From Pseudomonas arsenicoxydans (GTDB taxonomy: Bacteria > Pseudomonadota > Gammaproteobacteria > Pseudomonadales > Pseudomonadaceae): a stretch of DNA of 64,000 nt. The stretch's first letter is position 1. Every line of letters starts with the position of its first letter. Of the stretch, positions 8,352 to 17,330 are shown piece after piece. The stretch is taken from contig NZ_LT629705.1 of assembly GCF_900103875.1 (NCBI RefSeq), positions 4,411,001 through 4,475,000 of the forward strand. The letters run 5' to 3'. The position numbers and the translations under genes are program-made. A model generated the notes under the pieces. That model was not told the DNA's origin and searched no databases. It worked only from the letters and a program-made list of their open reading frames with translations.

Positions 8352-10829
8352 TTACTTCACCGGCGGTTTTTTCGCGGTTTTTTTGCCCATGGCAGGTTTG
8401 CGAACGGGACCCGTATTTCTGACGATTGGCGCGGGGGCGACCACAGCGGCTTTTTGTTTGATGGGCTTGGACGGTGCCGACTCAGGCGTGACGACCGGCG
8501 CTGTTTGCTTGATTGGCTCGGGTGCCGCAACGGGCACTTGCTCCTGGATGTCGGTTGCGCCGGGAGGTTGGGTCAGGTTGAAACCTGGCATCGACACGTC
8601 GAGCAGCGAGTGCAGCTCGCACCACACGGGATGGCTCGCGCCGCTGGTCAGCAGGTCTGGCAGCAAATTGGCGACGGCCGCCAGCACTTGCTGGCGCTCT
8701 TCGACCTCGGTCAGCAACAAAGGCAGGCTGAGCAGACTGGCTTGCGGGAGGGTAGCAACCAGCAGTTTTTGCAGATTCAGGGTGTCGCGCAGGTCCAGCG
8801 GCTTGGCGCTATGGTCCTGGAGCAGCACCTGCAATTGCTGGATCAGCTTGTCGACGCCTTGCTTGCCGGGTTCGTCGCTGTCGCGCTCCAGCAGAAACAG
8901 AATGCGGATCAGGGCTTCCATCAAACCACCCAGGGGCAGGGCGTCCTGCAGACGTTCGATCAGGACCTTATCGTGCTGCTCGGCATGCGCCTGGAGATTG
9001 CGCCCAGGAGGAGTGCCAGCGAGGCTGTCGAGTACGCCATATACACCGTAAAAACACATTTCCTGAGCGGCATCACGCAAGTCGCGGTAGCCGTTCAAGG
9101 CGTCCTGAACCTGGTTGGAAAACAACGCCTGCCAGGCCAATAACGGATTGTCCGGACTCGCGGGTTGGCGATCCTTGCTCACTTGCGCAGCGCTGCCTGC
9201 CAGCCACCACAGTGCCGGGTTCAGGCTGTTCCACATGACTTGCTGCTGATGGAACGGATGGGTCTTGCGCATCAGCTCGGCAGCCGGTTCGTTGATCAAC
9301 TGACGCAGCCATGGCCTTACAAAGCCATCGTAAAGGCTGTTGTTGATGACCGATGCGCGCTCGACCAGGGCGAATTCGCGATCATCATCACGGGGTGTCG
9401 GGACCTCGCCGTGGATGTCGGCGATACGCCGACGTTCGAAACGTACCGCGTAGGCCGTGTCTGCGCCCTCTGGCAGGTCATCGATGAGCATTTCATACAG
9501 CCCGCCCGGCAGTTCGTTGATCGCGTCGACCGCACCCAGCAACTGACGGTGCTCACGCCGGGCGACATCGCCGGACACAAAGATGCCCAGGTGACCGATG
9601 CTCGCGTGGCGCAAGTAAACGATGGTGCGTCCGGCCTCTTGCAGGGCGAGATCGCTGGGATACACGTCGGCGATCCAGTCCAGTGCCTGTTGCGGGGAGG
9701 TGATGTTGTCGCCATAAGAGCAGAACACCACCACCGGCACTTCGATGCGTTTGAGATCAAGCCCGCTGCTCTTGCGTCCCAGGCCGCCGGACAGCTGATT
9801 GCCGATGAACAGGTCGTCGACAATCATTTCGATCTCTTCGCCGTTGAGCAAGGTCGGGCTGCCCCACCAGCGCTCGAAATCCAGAAACCGTGCCGCCTCG
9901 CTGTCGACTTCGCTGAACAAGTGATAGTACTTGCCCCAATAAGTATTGGCCGGGTCGAGGCTTTCGAAATTGCTCACCAGCCAGGTGCCGTCGAAACGGT
10001 CATTGCCCAGGTCGCTGCCCAGGCGGGCCATCCAGCCGCCGCCCAGCAAACCGCCGGTGTAACGCATCGGATTGCGTCCGTTGACGCCGGCCCAATACGA
10101 CAGTGGCGCGCCATTGACGATGATCAGCCCCGGCAGTTCCGGCCGAGTGGCTGCCAGCCCCATCAATGCCCAACCTGCCTGACAATTGCCGATCACCACG
10201 GGTTTGGCGCTGTCGAGATGTCGGGCGCTGACCACTTCGATAAATCGCGCCTGGGCTTCAACGATGTCGTCGAGGGTCTGGCCCGGGCACGGTGAATGGC
10301 TGAACGAGATGAAATAGGTCGGGTGACCCGCCCTGAGGCTTTCGCCAATGACCGAGTCCTGCTTGAAACCGCCAATACCCGAGCCGTGGCCACCGCGCGG
10401 GTCAATGATGATCACCGGTTGTTTTTTGCTGTCGAGTTGTTGCCCGGGGGCCGCGAGGATCTGCAGCAGCGAGTAGTTGACCGGGCGCGGCAGGTCTTCA
10501 CCGGCCACCAGGGTTTCATGATTGAACTTGAGCAGCAGCGGATACCCGGCGCGTTCGTGCGCCAGGGTGTTGTCGCCGCGCTGGCGCAAGGTGTCCCAGA
10601 ACAACACGCTGCGTTGACCTAGGTCGGTGAAGTATTCCTGCCAGTCAGTCGGCGTCGGTTGCCTGAGTTGCCCAAGGCTTGAAGGGGCGTAGGTGTTTGC
10701 CTGACGCGCTTGCAGGGCGTCGAGAACGTTGCGGGTGTTGAGGCGCTGAAGATGGTTCAGGTGCTCGAACAAACCGGACGCAGGCGACAACCCTTCATCT
10801 TGCAGCGCAATATTTTCTTCCTGACCCAT
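8352..10829 (-). CDS. DUF3141 alpha/beta-hydrolase-like protein of the PHB locus
   Basis: An 825-residue protein of the DUF3141 family, whose function is not established to my knowledge. Residues 100-420 look like an alpha/beta hydrolase: the box GNCQAGW places Cys216 at the nucleophile elbow, Asp375 lies in CSYGDNITSP and His413 in ASIGHLGIFV, the Cys-Asp-His order of PHA synthases. A helical segment follows (about 500-720), then a tail from about 760 rich in Ala, Pro, Val and Lys with a repeated PIKQ-AVV unit and KKTAKKPPVK at the end. An AGGAG RBS precedes the start. It is divergent from phaP across the palindromic operators at 10939-10993, suggesting co-regulation with granule genes. It could be an accessory synthase, a depolymerase-like or a granule/nucleoid-binding protein; I cannot decide. 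Confidence 0.75.
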   Translation of the reverse strand: MGQEENIALQDEGLSPASGLFEHLNHLQRLNTRNVLDALQARQANTYAPSSLGQLRQPTPTDWQEYFTDLGQRSVLFWDTLRQRGDNTLAHERAGYPLLLKFNHETLVAGEDLPRPVNYSLLQILAAPGQQLDSKKQPVIIIDPRGGHGSGIGGFKQDSVIGESLRAGHPTYFISFSHSPCPGQTLDDIVEAQARFIEVVSARHLDSAKPVVIGNCQAGWALMGLAATRPELPGLIIVNGAPLSYWAGVNGRNPMRYTGGLLGGGWMARLGSDLGNDRFDGTWLVSNFESLDPANTYWGKYYHLFSEVDSEAARFLDFERWWGSPTLLNGEEIEMIVDDLFIGNQLSGGLGRKSSGLDLKRIEVPVVVFCSYGDNITSPQQALDWIADVYPSDLALQEAGRTIVYLRHASIGHLGIFVSGDVARREHRQLLGAVDAINELPGGLYEMLIDDLPEGADTAYAVRFERRRIADIHGEVPTPRDDDREFALVERASVINNSLYDGFVRPWLRQLINEPAAELMRKTHPFHQQQVMWNSLNPALWWLAGSAAQVSKDRQPASPDNPLLAWQALFSNQVQDALNGYRDLRDAAQEMCFYGVYGVLDSLAGTPPGRNLQAHAEQHDKVLIERLQDALPLGGLMEALIRILFLLERDSDEPGKQGVDKLIQQLQVLLQDHSAKPLDLRDTLNLQKLLVATLPQASLLSLPLLLTEVEERQQVLAAVANLLPDLLTSGASHPVWCELHSLLDVSMPGFNLTQPPGATDIQEQVPVAAPEPIKQTAPVVTPESAPSKPIKQKAAVVAPAPIVRNTGPVRKPAMGKKTAKKPPVK

Positions 10830-10938
10830 CGTGAACTCCTGGCGCGATGTGTGGGAATGTTGTCCTGACTAGTAGAAGCCAAGCCAGCCATCCAATTGGC
10901 ACGAGTGTATAGGGAATATCGAAAGGAGCAGTGAACTT

Positions 10939-10993
10939 TTTTGTGCGCTGCACAAAATAGCCGTTGCCAAATAGTTTTGTGCACTGCAATATC
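10939..10993. promoter_or_regulatory. Two candidate PhaR operators between DUF3141 gene and phaP
   Basis: A perfect 8-3-8 palindrome TTTTGTGC-GCT-GCACAAAA (10939-10957) is followed 36 bp later by a second copy with an intact left arm, TTTTGTGC-ACT-GCAATATC (10975-10993). Both contain TGCRCTGCA, also found at 7040-7050. PhaR proteins are known to bind TGC/GCA-rich dyads in front of phasin genes, and phaR itself is encoded just downstream of phaP. The site is 79 bp ahead of the phaP start and 110 bp ahead of the DUF3141 gene start. Confidence 0.7.
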
Positions 10994-11071
10994 AAGGCTA
11001 GCGCGATAACTGGCTGGATCGCTGTCGCGTCCTCAGGTCCATCAGGGCCTTTCAGTACCAGGAGATACAGC

Positions 11072-11632
11072 ATGTCTTTTTTCAATTCGGAAAAACTGCA
11101 AACCGCTCAGAAAGCCAACCTCGACCTCTTGCAGCAAATCAGCGGCAAAGTCTTCGCCAGCGTTGAACAGCTGAGCCAGTTGCAGTTCAAGGCATTGCGC
11201 GACTCCACCGAAGAGCACTTTGAAGGCGTTCGCAAGCTGTTGGCCGTACGTGACCCACAAGGTTTTGCCGAGTTGCAGGCGTCTTTCACCCAGCCGAACG
11301 CCCAGGCCGAACGTCTGGCCGAGTTCAATCGTCAGGTTCAAGCGCTGATCGTGGGCACGCAGTCGGACATCGCCAAACTGACGTCGAGTCAGGTCGAGGC
11401 GGGCACCCAGCAAGTGAATGAGTTCGTTGAAGCGATCAGCAAGAATGCACCGGCCGGCTCCGAGCCTGTTGTGGCAGCGTTCAAGTCGGGTCTGGCGAAT
11501 GCCGGTACAGCATTTGAAAGCGCACAGAAAGCCGTGAAACAGGCGTCCGATGTGGCTCAGAGCAATTTTGACGCGGCGACTGCCGCAGCGTCCAAGGCCG
11601 CTCCAGAAGCGGGCGCCAAGGCTAGCAAGTAA
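11072..11632 (+). CDS. phaP: Phasin (PHB granule-associated protein)
   Basis: A 186-residue amphipathic, largely helical protein starting MSFFNSEKLQTAQKANLDLLQQISGKVF, typical of the phasin_2/PhaP family that coats PHB granules and limits their size. Further markers are VEQLSQLQFKALRDSTEEHFEGV and an Ala/Lys-rich C-terminus. An AGGAG RBS precedes the ATG at 11072. Phasins are usually repressed by PhaR until granules titrate the repressor; the two palindromes upstream and the adjacent phaR gene fit that scheme. A strong terminator follows at 11656-11691. Confidence 0.92.
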   Translation: MSFFNSEKLQTAQKANLDLLQQISGKVFASVEQLSQLQFKALRDSTEEHFEGVRKLLAVRDPQGFAELQASFTQPNAQAERLAEFNRQVQALIVGTQSDIAKLTSSQVEAGTQQVNEFVEAISKNAPAGSEPVVAAFKSGLANAGTAFESAQKAVKQASDVAQSNFDAATAAASKAAPEAGAKASK

Positions 11633-11655
11633 GTCAAATCAGGCCAGCGGCACCG

Positions 11656-11691
11656 ATGGCGATGGGATTATTCCCCATCGCCATTTTTTTT
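11656..11691 (+). terminator. Strong intrinsic terminator of phaP overlapping the phaR 3' end
   Basis: A perfect 11-bp stem ATGGCGATGGG / CCCATCGCCAT (11656-11666 and 11674-11684) with a 7-base loop is followed by eight T residues (the last base of the stem plus 11685-11691). The phaR stop codon at 11668-11670 lies in the loop, so the hairpin doubles as the last codons of the convergent phaR gene. Confidence 0.85.
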
Positions 11692-12177
11692 CGGCCCGTT
11701 ATCGGTGCCGGGTTTAGCGCCAAACATGCCGAACAGGTTCTGGGTATTGAGGTACAACGCCTTGGACTGGTCGACATACTGACGCATCAAGTCCTGCATG
11801 ACCGGGGCCTGTTTATGCATGAAGGCGCTCCAGGCTTCGGACGATTGCGCGCCGGTCTGGGACTGAATGTCGATGACGGTCTGGATGCTTTTATCCAGGT
11901 AGCTGCCGAGCACGCCTTGATAGGGGCCGTAGAACTGGATAATCCCCATCAGCATCTCGCTGGTGAAGATCGGCTCGCCACCGCTTTCGGCTTCCAGGAT
12001 CACTTGTAGCAGGATGCTGCGCGTCAGGTCCTCGCCGCTCTTGGCATCGACCACCTGAAACGCCACTTTATCGACGACCAACTGACGAATGTCCGCCAGT
12101 GTCAAATGACTGCTGGTGTGGGTGTCATAGAGTCGGCGATTGGGGTATTTCTTGATCAGACGGGGCGTATCTGGCAT
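11668..12177 (-). CDS. phaR: PHB synthesis repressor PhaR
   Basis: A 169-residue protein with the PHB/PHA accumulation regulator N-terminal DNA-binding domain, RLIKKYPNRRLYDTHTSSHLTLADIRQLV, followed by the PHB_acc helical domain (SEMLMGIIQFYGPYQGVLGSYLDKSI). PhaR represses phasin and other PHB genes and is released by binding nascent PHB granules. It is convergent with phaP, and likely operators lie at 10939-10993, 7040-7050 and perhaps 4867-4877. The start at 12177 fits the family N-terminus but has no clear RBS; an in-frame ATG at 12213 would add 12 residues and is a real alternative. Charged residues near the end (GPKKNGDGE) are encoded partly by the phaP terminator. Confidence 0.9.
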   Translation of the reverse strand: MPDTPRLIKKYPNRRLYDTHTSSHLTLADIRQLVVDKVAFQVVDAKSGEDLTRSILLQVILEAESGGEPIFTSEMLMGIIQFYGPYQGVLGSYLDKSIQTVIDIQSQTGAQSSEAWSAFMHKQAPVMQDLMRQYVDQSKALYLNTQNLFGMFGAKPGTDNGPKKNGDGE

Positions 12178-12247
12178 GCGGGGTGTCTCGTGGCGAGCCT
12201 GGTTTGCAGGCATCTTAACCTACTATCGTCACTGCCGCCCTTGAGGC

Positions 12248-12340
12248 CGCCTTCGCGAGCAGGCTCGCTCTCAAACTAAAGCGTGTCTATCTGAACAACT
12301 CGGTCAACTGTGGGCGCGGGCCTGCCCGCGATGAGGCCCT
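12248..12340. repeat. Inverted pair of Pseudomonas REP palindromes
   Basis: Two imperfect REP copies in opposite orientation: CTTCGCGAGCAGGCTCGCTC at 12250-12269 and GGGCGCGGGCCTGCCCGCGA at 12312-12331. Each is itself a small hairpin, and the pair forms a REPIN-like unit in the phaR-oprD gap. Confidence 0.75.
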
Positions 12341-12364
12341 CCAGCACACAGAAGATTCGCGAGC

Positions 12365-12398
12365 AAAAAAAGGGGAGCCCGCCGTTAGCGAGCCCCCC
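12365..12398 (-). terminator. Intrinsic terminator downstream of the OprD porin gene
   Basis: On the minus strand a GGGGGGCTCGC / GCGGGCTCCCC stem (with two wobble pairs) spans 12398-12372 and is followed by seven T residues (12371-12365). It begins about 20 bp after the porin stop codon. Confidence 0.75.
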
Positions 12399-12417
12399 TC
12401 ACAGACACCTAATCTAC

Positions 12418-13686
12418 TTACCAGATCGGCAACGTATAGCTAACGATCAAGCGATTCTCATCCAGATCACTGCCGAAGTTGGTCGAGCGCACTGTCGCGT
12501 TGCGCCACTTCACCCCGACATTTTTCAGCGGGCCGCTCTGCACCACATAACCAATGTCGGTATCGCGCTCCCATTCCTTGCCTTCCGGGCGGTTGCCACC
12601 CAGATCGATATTGTCACCGCTGAGGTAGCGCGTCATGAAGCTCAGGCCAGGCACGCCGATGGCCGCGAAGTTGTAGTCATACCGCGCCTGCCAGGACTTT
12701 TCGTCCTTGCTGGCGAAGTCGCCGATCTGCACGAAGTTCACCAGGAACGCATCGGTGCCGTTGATGTAGGCGTAGCCGGTGTCGCCGCTCATGCTTTGAT
12801 AACCCAGCCCGAACGCATGCCCGCCGAGGCTGTAGGTGAACATCGCACCGATGGCATTGTTATCGACATTGCTGCCGCCATCGTCCGTGGACCGGGCATA
12901 ACGCAGGTCGGTTTTCAACGACTGGCCCGTGGTCACCGGCAATACGTAAGTCAGGTTCACCAGGTGCTGGCTGTAGAAGTTGTCGAGGTGACCGTAGCTG
13001 TAGCCGGTGGCGAGGTTGCTGGTCCATTTGTAGTTCAGGCTGGCGAAATCGAAGCCGTCGCTATCGACATGACGCGTCGTGATGCCCTTGGCGCCGGTTC
13101 GAGTGATGCCCATGTTCTCGTAGTCCGAGGAGTCGCGCTGATTGACCTGCGTCAGTCGTCCGGCATCCACCGTCAGGCCTTCAAGTTCCAGCGACGTCAA
13201 CTGACCGCCCTTGAAAGTTTGTGGCAACAGCCGTGAATCGTTGGCCAGTACGGTCGGCAGCTTGGGCAGGAGCGTACCGAGTTTCAGCGTACTTTTTGAG
13301 GCACGCAGTTTGGCGGTCAGGCCCAATTCGCCGTACTCGTCCTGCGCACCTTTGCTCGTGTCGCGATGGCGTTTGAGCAGGCCGGAGCCGGCGCGATCGG
13401 GGCTGGAGTCGAGCTTGACGCCAACCAGTCCGATGGCATCGAAACCGACACCGATCAAACCCTCGGTGAAGCCCGATTCATAGCGCAACAGGAAACCCTG
13501 GGCCCATTCCTCTTGTTTCGATTGAGGGGCGTTGGCCTGGCGATAATCCCGGTTGAAGTAAAAGTTGCGCAGCTCCACGCTGGCCTTGCTGTCTTTGACA
13601 AAGTCAGCCGTGGCAGGGGCCGAGAGGCTTATGACGCCACCGGCCAGCAGTAGTCGGGTAGCGAGATTGCGGGTGTGACGGTCCAT
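12418..13686 (-). CDS. OprD-family outer-membrane porin
   Basis: A 422-residue OprD-family porin. A signal peptide covers about the first 27 residues (LATRLLLAGGVISLSAPATADF). The mature N-terminus FVKDSKASVELRNFYFNRDYR and the segments EEWAQGFLLRYESGFTEG and VGVKLDSSPDRAGSGLL are family hallmarks, and the chain ends in the aromatic beta-strand IVSYTLPIW. OprD-family channels admit basic amino acids, carboxylates or aromatic acids; the substrate cannot be read here. It sits between the PHB locus and the acyl-CoA dehydrogenase/ActP genes, so a carboxylate substrate is plausible but unproven. An AAGGGG RBS precedes the start. Confidence 0.9.
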   Translation of the reverse strand: MDRHTRNLATRLLLAGGVISLSAPATADFVKDSKASVELRNFYFNRDYRQANAPQSKQEEWAQGFLLRYESGFTEGLIGVGFDAIGLVGVKLDSSPDRAGSGLLKRHRDTSKGAQDEYGELGLTAKLRASKSTLKLGTLLPKLPTVLANDSRLLPQTFKGGQLTSLELEGLTVDAGRLTQVNQRDSSDYENMGITRTGAKGITTRHVDSDGFDFASLNYKWTSNLATGYSYGHLDNFYSQHLVNLTYVLPVTTGQSLKTDLRYARSTDDGGSNVDNNAIGAMFTYSLGGHAFGLGYQSMSGDTGYAYINGTDAFLVNFVQIGDFASKDEKSWQARYDYNFAAIGVPGLSFMTRYLSGDNIDLGGNRPEGKEWERDTDIGYVVQSGPLKNVGVKWRNATVRSTNFGSDLDENRLIVSYTLPIW

Positions 13687-13817
13687 GGTGAAGCCCCTTT
13701 GTTTTTATTTTGGAAAAGCGGGTCCCGCGACCCTCGCCGGGTGGGCAAGGGCTGATCAATAAAAAACGCGAACGCCAAAAAAAGAGAGGAGCGTGGCGCC
13801 CGCGTGCGGTTCAATCG

Positions 13818-15590
13818 TTAGAACTGGTCGGCGCTCAGGCCGTACAGCGAGGCGCTGCCCGCGCGAATGGATTGCTCCAGGCTCAAGATGCGCGGCAGCA
13901 GGCGGTGGATGTAGAAGTCGGCGGTGGCGATCTTCGCGCCATAGAACGCTTCGTCTTCGCCAAGTTTTGCCTGGGCAACCCGGGCCATGCGCGCCCAGAG
14001 CCAGGCGTAAGCGACGTACCCGAACAGGTGCAGATACTCGACCGAGGCCGCACCGATTTCGTTGCGGTTGGTCGCGGCCTGGTCCTGCAGCCAGTCACTG
14101 AGATTTTCCAGGCGCTGCACGGCATCGAACAATTGCGCGGCGTACGGAGCATTGGGCTGATGGGCAAAGTGGCGGATCTCTCCGGTGAACTGGCGCAAGG
14201 CGACACCGTTGTCGGCCAGCACCTTGCGACCGAGCAGGTCCAGCGCCTGAATGCCATTGGTGCCTTCGTAGATCTGCGCGATGCGCACGTCACGGACCAA
14301 TTGTTCCTGGCCCCATTCACGGATGTAGCCATGGCCGCCAAACACTTGCTGGCCGTTGATGCAGCTTTCCAGGCCGGTGTCGGTGAAGAACGCTTTGGCC
14401 ACCGGGGTCAGCAGTGCGACCAGGCTTTGCGCACTGTCGCGCTCCACGGCGTCATCGGAAAACTTCGCCAGATCGAGCTGTTGCCCGACGTAACTGGCAA
14501 AGGCGCGGCCACCTTCGGTCATGGCTTTCATGCCGAGCAGCATGCGTCGCACGTCGGGGTGAACGATGATCGGGTCGGCGACTTTGTCCGGGGCGACGAC
14601 GCCAGTCGGTGCACGGCTCTGAATACGTTCGCGGGCGTAAGCGACAGCGCTTTGATAGGACGCTTCGGCGCACCCGATGCCCTGGATGCCGATGGACAGG
14701 CGTTCGTAGTTCATCATGGTGAACATCGCCGCCAGGCCTTTGTTGGCCTCACCGACCAGCCAACCGATGGCACCGTCGAAGTTCATCACGCAGGTGGCCG
14801 AAGCCTTGATGCCCATCTTGTGTTCAATCGAGCCGCAACTCACTGCGTTGGCATTGCCCAGGGAACCGTCGGCATTGACCAGCACTTTAGGCACGACAAA
14901 CAGCGAGATGCCTTTGGGCCCGGCCGGTGCATCCGGCAGTTTGGCCAGCACCAGATGCACGATGTTCTCGGTCAGGTCCTGATCGCCGCCAGTGATGAAA
15001 ATCTTGCTGCCGGTGAGGGTGTAACTGCCATCGGCCTGAGGTTCGGCGCGGGTGCGGATGATTCCCAGGTCAGTGCCGGCGTGGGCTTCGGTCAGGCACA
15101 TCGAGCCGGCCCAGCGGCCTTCATACATTGGCGGCAGGTAGAGGTTTTTCAGGGTGTCGCTGGCGTGGGCATCCAGTGCCAGACAGGCGCCGGAACTCAA
15201 TGCCGAATACAGGGCGAAGCTGGAATTGGCGCCGTAGAGCATTTCTTCAAACTGCACGGCGAGCATCTTCGGCATGCCCATGCCGCCGAAATCGGCGTTG
15301 CCGGACAGGCCGACCCAACCGCCTTCGATGTAGGTGGCATAAGCCTGTTTGAAACCGAACGGCGTACTGACCTGGCCATCCAGCCACTGTGCGCCTTCTT
15401 CGTCGCCGCTGCGGTTCAACGGTGCAATCAACTGTGAGGTGACTTTCGCCGCCTCCTCAAGAATGGCATCAGCGGTGGCGGCGTCGACGCTGTCGGCCAG
15501 GGCCGGCAGGCGCGCCCACAAGGCCGGAGCATCGAACACTTCATGCAGCACAAAGCGCATGTCGCGCAGCGGGGCGTTGAATTGGGGCAT
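13818..15590 (-). CDS. DmdC-type acyl-CoA dehydrogenase
   Basis: A 590-residue flavin acyl-CoA dehydrogenase of the long (about 600 residue) class that includes 3-methylmercaptopropionyl-CoA dehydrogenase DmdC, with an extra C-terminal domain beyond the usual 380-residue fold. Motifs: the flavin-contact segment MCLTEAHAGTDLG, the hinge GSIEHKMGIKAS, and INGQQVFGGHGYIREWGQEQLVRDVRIAQIYEGTNGIQALDL. The start at 15590 gives the MPQFNAPLRDMRFVLHEVF N-terminus shared with the paralogue at 48431-50209. It lies 69 bp downstream of the actP stop on the same strand, with an acyl-CoA ligase further up. The true acyl substrate is unknown; short or branched chains are plausible given the transporter. Confidence 0.9.
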   Translation of the reverse strand: MPQFNAPLRDMRFVLHEVFDAPALWARLPALADSVDAATADAILEEAAKVTSQLIAPLNRSGDEEGAQWLDGQVSTPFGFKQAYATYIEGGWVGLSGNADFGGMGMPKMLAVQFEEMLYGANSSFALYSALSSGACLALDAHASDTLKNLYLPPMYEGRWAGSMCLTEAHAGTDLGIIRTRAEPQADGSYTLTGSKIFITGGDQDLTENIVHLVLAKLPDAPAGPKGISLFVVPKVLVNADGSLGNANAVSCGSIEHKMGIKASATCVMNFDGAIGWLVGEANKGLAAMFTMMNYERLSIGIQGIGCAEASYQSAVAYARERIQSRAPTGVVAPDKVADPIIVHPDVRRMLLGMKAMTEGGRAFASYVGQQLDLAKFSDDAVERDSAQSLVALLTPVAKAFFTDTGLESCINGQQVFGGHGYIREWGQEQLVRDVRIAQIYEGTNGIQALDLLGRKVLADNGVALRQFTGEIRHFAHQPNAPYAAQLFDAVQRLENLSDWLQDQAATNRNEIGAASVEYLHLFGYVAYAWLWARMARVAQAKLGEDEAFYGAKIATADFYIHRLLPRILSLEQSIRAGSASLYGLSADQF

Positions 15591-15659
15591 ATCGTGAACC
15601 TCAAAAGGACGGTTTGTGCGGTAGGCACGGCGCCGCAACAGCGGACCGTGCCAGTTCAA

Positions 15660-17330
15660 TCAATGAGCGGACGCACTGGCGGCGCCAAGGCCGGTCTGGG
15701 CGCGAACGAACTGGTCGGCGTAGGCATCACGCTCCTTGTCGGCCCGCACGCTGCGGTCGAGTTTTGACACCACGACGATCACCAGGAACGCCAGCGGCAT
15801 GGAGAACAGGGCAGGGTGGTCGTACGGGAAGATCGCGTGAGCATGACCCAGCACGGTGACCCAGACGGCTGGTGACAGGATCACCAGCACCAGCGCACAG
15901 ATCAGACCGGCGAAACCGCCGATGATCGCGCCTTTGGTGGTCAGGCCTTTCCAGTACATGGCCATGATCAGTACCGGGAAGTTGGTCGAGGCGGCGATGC
16001 CGAAGGTCAGGCCCACCAGGAACGCGACGTTCATCTTCTCGAACAGAATGCCCAGCAGAATCGCGATAATGCCAAGGCCCACCGTGGCCATGCGCGTTAC
16101 GCGCATTTCCTGTTTCTGGGTGGCTTTACCTTGCTTGAACACGGTGGCGTAAAGGTCGTGGGAAATCGCCGAGGCGCCGGCCAGGGCCAATCCGGACACC
16201 ACCGCAAGAATTGTGGCGAACGCCACGGCCGACAGGAAGCCGAAGAACAGGTTGCCACCAACCGCTTTGGCCAGGTGCATGGCGACCATGTTGCCACCGC
16301 CAATCAACGTGCCGCCGACTTCGCCATTGACGTAGTACTGCGGGTCGGTGCCGATGATCACCATCGCGGCAAAGCCCAGTGTGCACACCACCAGGAAGAA
16401 GAAGCCGATGAAGCCTGTGGCGTAGAACACCGATTTACGTGCTTCTTTAGCGTTAGGCACGGTGAAGAAACGCATCAGGATGTGCGGCAGACCGGCAATC
16501 CCGAATACCAGGCCCAGTGACATAGATGCTGTGTTGATCGGGTCGGCGAGCATTGAGCCTGGGCCCATGATGTTCCAGCCGCTGGCGTGAGCCTCGACCG
16601 CTTTGCTGGCCAGGGTTTCGTAGCTGAAACCAAACTGAGACATGGCCATGAACGCCAGCGTCGTGCCGCCGGCCAGCAGTAGCACTGCCTTGATGATCTG
16701 CACCCAAGTGGTAGCGATCATGCCGCCAAAGATCACGTAAACCAGCATCAACGCGCCGACGATCACCACCGCCACCGGGTAGTCGAGACCGAACAGCAAC
16801 TTGATCAACTGACCGGCGCCGACCATCTGCACGATCAGGTAGCAGCACACCACCGTCAACGAACCGAACGCGGCGAAGATCCGCACTTTGTTCTGGTCCA
16901 GCCGGTAGGACACGATGTCGGCGAAGGTGTAGCGCCCCAGGTTACGCAGACGCTCAGCCATCAGGAAGGTGATGATCGGCCAGCCGACAAAGAAGCCGAT
17001 GGTGTAGATGAACCCATCGTAGCCCTTGGCGAACACCAAGCTGGACAACCCCAGCAACGTGGCGGCGGACATGTAGTCGCCAGCAATTGCCAGGCCATTC
17101 TGAAACCCGGTAATGCCACCGCCGGCGGTATAGAAGTCCGAGGTGGATTTGGTTTGTCGCGCAGCCCACCAGGTGATGGCCAGCGTGCCCAGTACGAACA
17201 CAAAGAACATGCCGATTGCGTGCAGGTTGAGCGGTTGTTTTTCCACGGAGCCCAGTGTTGGCGCGGCGAGGACTATGGAGGCCGGCAACAGACCGGCAGC
17301 GGCCAGGATCAGTTTTCGCAGCAGCGTCAT
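15660..17330 (-). CDS. actP: ActP-type cation/acetate symporter
   Basis: A 556-residue sodium:solute symporter (SSS family) with a signal-like N-terminus ([16 protein letters not shown]) and about 13 membrane spans, closely matching ActP in [31 protein letters not shown] and [24 protein letters not shown]. ActP imports acetate and related short monocarboxylates. The start at 17330 overlaps the yjcH stop codon (ATGA), so the pair is translationally coupled. Placement with an acyl-CoA ligase and an acyl-CoA dehydrogenase suggests uptake and activation of a short organic acid. Confidence 0.92.
   Translation of the reverse strand: MTLLRKLILAAAGLLPASIVLAAPTLGSVEKQPLNLHAIGMFFVFVLGTLAITWWAARQTKSTSDFYTAGGGITGFQNGLAIAGDYMSAATLLGLSSLVFAKGYDGFIYTIGFFVGWPIITFLMAERLRNLGRYTFADIVSYRLDQNKVRIFAAFGSLTVVCCYLIVQMVGAGQLIKLLFGLDYPVAVVIVGALMLVYVIFGGMIATTWVQIIKAVLLLAGGTTLAFMAMSQFGFSYETLASKAVEAHASGWNIMGPGSMLADPINTASMSLGLVFGIAGLPHILMRFFTVPNAKEARKSVFYATGFIGFFFLVVCTLGFAAMVIIGTDPQYYVNGEVGGTLIGGGNMVAMHLAKAVGGNLFFGFLSAVAFATILAVVSGLALAGASAISHDLYATVFKQGKATQKQEMRVTRMATVGLGIIAILLGILFEKMNVAFLVGLTFGIAASTNFPVLIMAMYWKGLTTKGAIIGGFAGLICALVLVILSPAVWVTVLGHAHAIFPYDHPALFSMPLAFLVIVVVSKLDRSVRADKERDAYADQFVRAQTGLGAASASAH

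Noticed and set aside
10893..10908. TGGCAC-like sigma-54 element before phaP
   Set aside because: The GC doublet at the required distance is missing.
13710..15437. 575-codon open frame antisense to the acyl-CoA dehydrogenase, and a similar one antisense to its paralogue (48425-49852)
   Set aside because: Both shadows look alike only because the two sense genes are paralogues. There is no RBS and no recognisable domain.
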